Assembly (NCBI RefSeq): GCF_010731615.1
Contig: NZ_AP022618.1
Coordinates: 3,224,001-3,288,000, forward strand
Source: Mycolicibacterium insubricum
GTDB taxonomy: Bacteria > Actinomycetota > Actinomycetes > Mycobacteriales > Mycobacteriaceae
Length of the DNA: 64,000 nt
Direction: 5' to 3'
Shown: piece after piece, positions 59,682-64,000 of the stretch
Position numbering within the stretch: the first letter of the stretch is position 1
Layout of the letters: every line of letters starts with the position of its first letter
Translations under genes and position numbers: made by a program
Notes under the pieces: generated by a model
Told to the model about the DNA's origin: nothing
The model's input: only the letters and a program-made list of their open reading frames with translations
Database searches by the model: none

Positions 59682-59698
59682 GGTTACGAAACGTCACC
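59682..59698. promoter_or_regulatory. Dyad symmetric site upstream of ripC
   Basis: GGTTACGAAACGTCACC is an imperfect palindrome (arms match at six of seven positions around AAA), 72 bases before the ripC start in an otherwise non-coding 177-base region (59611-59787). It resembles a dimeric regulator site. Which protein binds is unknown; I looked for a c-di-AMP riboswitch here and did not find one. Confidence 0.35.
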
Positions 59699-59787
59699 GG
59701 CGATGTCCAACGGGGCCGACTCAGACCCTCAAAGTTAACGGATATCGGGTTGCGGCGCCAATGCGTCGGCGGCGGCCCCGGGGCTCC

Positions 59788-60030
59788 TCAGGCCACCCCC
59801 GGCCGCCGGTCCCGGTGTACCGGGACCAGTCGCAGCCGCGGTGCCATACCGGCCTCGGCGAGCACCTCCAGCGCCGCCCGCTCGTCGGCCAGCAACGTCT
59901 CGGGCACCCCGAGCAGCACGCTGACCACGCAGTCGCGGCAGCCCGGACCGCGGACCGCACAGTCATCGCAGTCGATCACCATCGGCCCGTCGTCCGGGAA
60001 GTCCTGCCCGGTGGTCCTACCGTCTCGCAT
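59788..60030 (-). CDS. Small conserved Cys-rich protein
   Basis: 80 residues from ATG 60030, with AAAGGA six to seven bases upstream. The cysteine cluster CDDCAVRGPGCRDC (about 18-31, four Cys) is followed by VVSVLLGVPETLLADERAAL and a C-terminal basic segment. Such cysteine-rich proteins are conserved in mycobacteria and may bind zinc or an iron-sulfur cluster; no function is known to me. The longer frame to 60141 reads through repeat-rich DNA and is rejected. Confidence 0.75.
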   Translation of the reverse strand: MRDGRTTGQDFPDDGPMVIDCDDCAVRGPGCRDCVVSVLLGVPETLLADERAALEVLAEAGMAPRLRLVPVHRDRRPGVA

Positions 60031-60110
60031 CACGTGTCCTTTCGTCGTCGGTCGGGACGCTAGCGGGCAGCACCGACAACTCAATGTCAGTGCTGTCCGG
60101 TCCCGCCAAG

Positions 60111-60194
60111 CTCTTCGCGGCTCCGCGTGGGTAACCGTCACGCTCTTCGCGGCTCGTTCCTCGCCGCTCGACGTGCCGGGCCTCGCCGCTCGAC
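60111..60194. repeat. Short direct repeats in the spacer before the exonuclease/GIY-YIG gene
   Basis: CTCTTCGCGGCTC occurs at 60111-60123 and 60143-60155; CCTCGCCGCTCGAC occurs at 60159-60172 and 60181-60194. All lie in the 194-base spacer between the divergent Cys-rich and exonuclease genes. Such GC-rich iterated words can be remnants of dispersed mycobacterial elements or replication slippage. No function is evident. Confidence 0.5.
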
Positions 60195-60224
60195 TTGTCG
60201 GGGGCCCCCGCTACCGTCCCGGGC

Positions 60225-61917
60225 ATGACCGCTCAGCTGAGCTTCGCCGATCTCGACACCGGCGTGGACCTGGCGGCGACGATGTTCGTGGTGGTCGACC
60301 TGGAGACCACCGGCGGCAGCGCCGGCAACGACGCCATCACCGAGATCGGTGCGGTCAAGGTGCGCGGCGGGCAAGTGCTGGGGGAATTCGCCACCCTGGT
60401 CGACCCGGGCCGGGCGATCGCGCCCCGGGTGGTCGAGCTGACCGGCATCACCAGCGCCATGGTCCGCGACGCCCCGCGCATCGACGCGGTATTGCCGATG
60501 TTCCTGGAGTTCGCCGCCGGCGCGGTGCTGGTCGCCCACAACGCGGGCTTCGACATCGGGTTCCTCAAGGCCGCCGCCGCCGACTGCGGCATCGACTGGC
60601 CCCGGCCGCAGGTGCTGTGCACGGTGCGGCTGGCCCGACGGGTGCTCTCCCGCGACGAGGCGCCCAGCGTGCGGCTGGCGACGCTGGCCGGGCTGTTCGG
60701 CACCACGTGTCAACCCACCCACCGGGCGCTGGACGACGCCCGGACCACCGTCGAGGTGCTGCACGCGCTGCTCGAGCGGGTCGGCAACCAGGGCATCCAC
60801 AGCCTGCCCGAGCTGCGCGACTACCAGCAGAACGTCACCGGGGCGCAGCGCCGCAAGAAGTCGCTGGCCCGCGACCTGCCGCACCGGCCCGGCGTGTACC
60901 TGTTCCGCGGCCCAGGCGACGAGGTGCTCTACGTCGGCACCGCGGTGGATCTGCGCCGACGGGTGGGCCAGTACTTCACCGGCGCCGATCCGCGCAATCG
61001 GATGCGGGAGATGGTGAACCTCGCCGAGGCCGTCGACCACGTCGAATGCGCGCACGGGCTGGAAGCCGGGGTGCGCGAGCTGCGGCTGCTGGCCGCGCAC
61101 GCCCCGCCGTACAACCGGCGGTCGAAGTTCCCACAGCGCTGGTGGTGGCTGGCGCTGTCCGACGAGCCGTTCCCCCGGCTGCGCCCGGTGCGTCGGCCCG
61201 GACACGACCGGGTGCTCGGGCCGTTCTCCGCGCGCGCCGACGCCGCCGACACCGCCGCCCTGCTGACCCGGTTCACCGGTCTGCGCAGTTGCACGCACCG
61301 GCTGGGCCGCGGCGCCCGGCATGCCTGCGGCGAGCGTGAGGTGGCACCGTGCCCGGCCGCCCAGCACGCGACGGCCACCGAGTACGCGGCGGCGGTGGCC
61401 CGGGTGGCGGTGCTGATCGACGGCGACGACGCGGCGCCGCTGGCCGCCGCGGTGGCCCGCGTCGACGAGGTGGCCGCCGACGGGCGCTTCGAGACCGCCG
61501 CCCGGCTGCGCGATCACACCGCGACGGCCGTCGACGCGCTGTGGCGCGGCCAGCGGTTGCGCGCCCTGGTCGCGGTGGCGGAGCTGGTGGCGGCCGCACC
61601 GGATGGCATCGGCGGCTGGGAGCTGGCGGTCATCCGGCACGGCCGGCTGGCCGCAGCCGGGATCGCCGCCCGCGGGGTGCCACCGCTGCCGGTCGTCGAC
61701 GCGTTGTGCGCGGGCGCCCAGACCGTGCTGATGACCCCGGAGCCGTTCGGCGGCGCGCTCGTCGAGGAGACCGCCCTGCTGGCACGCTGGCTAGCCGGCC
61801 CGGGCGTGCGGATCGTGCGCGCCGACGACGGCTGGGCCACCCCGTCCGGGGCGGTGGGCCGCTGGGCCCAGTGGTCGCAGCGCGCCCGGTCGGCGCGCCG
61901 GGCCGCCGAGGCGGCGC

Positions 61918-61934
<17 letters not shown>
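60225..61934 (+). CDS. DEDDh exonuclease fused to a UvrC-like GIY-YIG domain (Rv2191-like)
   Basis: 569 residues from ATG 60225. Residues of about 20-185 form a DnaQ-type 3'-5' exonuclease: VVDLETTGG (Asp, Glu), [10 protein letters not shown] and [10 protein letters not shown] (His, Asp). From about 215 a GIY-YIG nuclease domain begins, [19 protein letters not shown], then [11 protein letters not shown]. The C-terminal half resembles the UvrC/Cho arrangement but lacks a recognisable UvrC RNase H-like or HhH region. This suggests a DNA-repair enzyme with incision and trimming activities in one chain. It overlaps trpD by 17 bases. Confidence 0.9.
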
Positions 61935-63717
<1,783 letters not shown>

Positions 63718-63781
63718 GTCCGCGGTGACACCCCTGCCCGAATCGACAAATCAGCCCAAGCCGACGAACAGGAGTGCTCGG

Positions 63782-64000
63782 TTGAATATCTCGCGGTTGT
63801 TCCCAGCGACCGGCGGTGACCGGTCCCGGCGCCGATGGCGCCGCCGGCTGGCCTCGGGTGTGATGCTGCTGGTGGCGCTGGCCATCGCCGGCACCGCGGC
63901 CGCGGTCTTCACCCCGCGCGCGCAGGTCGCCCAGGCCGACGAGTCCAACGCCGCCCTGAAGTTGGGCAAGCAGCTGTTCGACACCTCGTGCGTGTCGTGC
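63782..64000 (+). CDS. qcrC: QcrC, diheme cytochrome c subunit of the bc1 complex, 5' part only
   Basis: 73 codons are present; the gene continues past the right edge. TTG 63782 is the in-frame start, seven bases after AGGAG. A basic leader ([10 protein letters not shown]) and a membrane segment (about 28-45) precede [13 protein letters not shown], the first CxxC of the heme-binding CxxCH motif; the histidine lies beyond the window. QcrC feeds electrons directly to the aa3 oxidase in the supercomplex. Confidence 0.92.
   Translation, partial: MNISRLFPATGGDRSRRRWRRRLASGVMLLVALAIAGTAAAVFTPRAQVAQADESNAALKLGKQLFDTSCVSC

Noticed and set aside
59611..59787. c-di-AMP (ydaO-type) riboswitch before ripC
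   Set aside because: I looked because such riboswitches precede cell-wall hydrolase genes in actinobacteria. The conserved motifs are absent and the leader is short.

Overview
The window comes from a high-GC actinobacterium of the family Mycobacteriaceae. The main evidence is a gene order that follows, from memory, M. tuberculosis Rv2144c to Rv2194 almost gene for gene: the division and cell-wall (dcw) cluster, then pknL, aroG, the PIM/LAM glycolipid genes, trpD, ctaE and qcrC. GTG and TTG starts and 4-base ATGA/GTGA overlaps are common. No tRNA, rRNA, CRISPR array, prophage or complete insertion sequence was seen. No stretch over 300 bases lacks a gene.

Region 1 (1-13.3 kb) is accessory metabolism. 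A truncated membrane-protein gene, a membrane protein and a TetR regulator precede a long minus-strand gene train (12.1 to 2.1 kb). It encodes a thiolase, an SRPBCC protein, a MaoC hydratase, a short-chain dehydrogenase, an acyl-CoA dehydrogenase, an alpha/beta hydrolase, a FadD ligase, a second short-chain dehydrogenase, an AraC regulator and a metal-dependent hydrolase. Together these form a full beta-oxidation set with activation and hydrolase steps. A divergent AraC gene at 12.3 kb is the likely local regulator. The substrate is unknown.

Region 2 (13.4-35.1 kb) is the dcw cluster on the minus strand, transcribed mraZ, rsmH, ftsL-like, ftsI, murE, murF, mraY, murD, ftsW, murG, murC, ftsQ, ftsZ, pgeF, yggS, sepF, yggT, wag31 and an acidic-tail membrane protein. 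It makes lipid II and builds the divisome and polar growth machinery. Five GTGGGG boxes precede mraZ. A short repeat family has three copies here: in-frame inside murD and murE, and at the 5' end of pgeF, where it appears to have displaced the original start codon.

Region 3 (35.3-43.3 kb) holds a DUF3040 protein with a clear terminator, a GNAT acetyltransferase, lppM, idsA2, mptA, the PknL substrate gene, pknL and aroG. A 59-bp hairpin repeat is present three times between the convergent pknL and aroG.

Region 4 (43.3-49.2 kb) looks like a copper module set into the ancestral order: a zinc-finger anti-sigma-like membrane protein, a CopD-CtaG protein, a small copper chaperone, a CtpB-type copper ATPase and sigC.

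Region 5 (49.2-64 kb) returns to the Rv2179c-Rv2194 order: an exoribonuclease, a mannosyltransferase, an acyltransferase, a small operon with an ArsA-like ATPase that probably starts at CTG, fadD15, pimB, a secreted metallopeptidase-like protein, ripC, an exonuclease/GIY-YIG fusion, trpD, ctaE and the 5' end of qcrC. A second short repeat (21 bp identical core) lies in-frame in two genes of this region. M. tuberculosis locus names are recalled homology and synteny, not search results.
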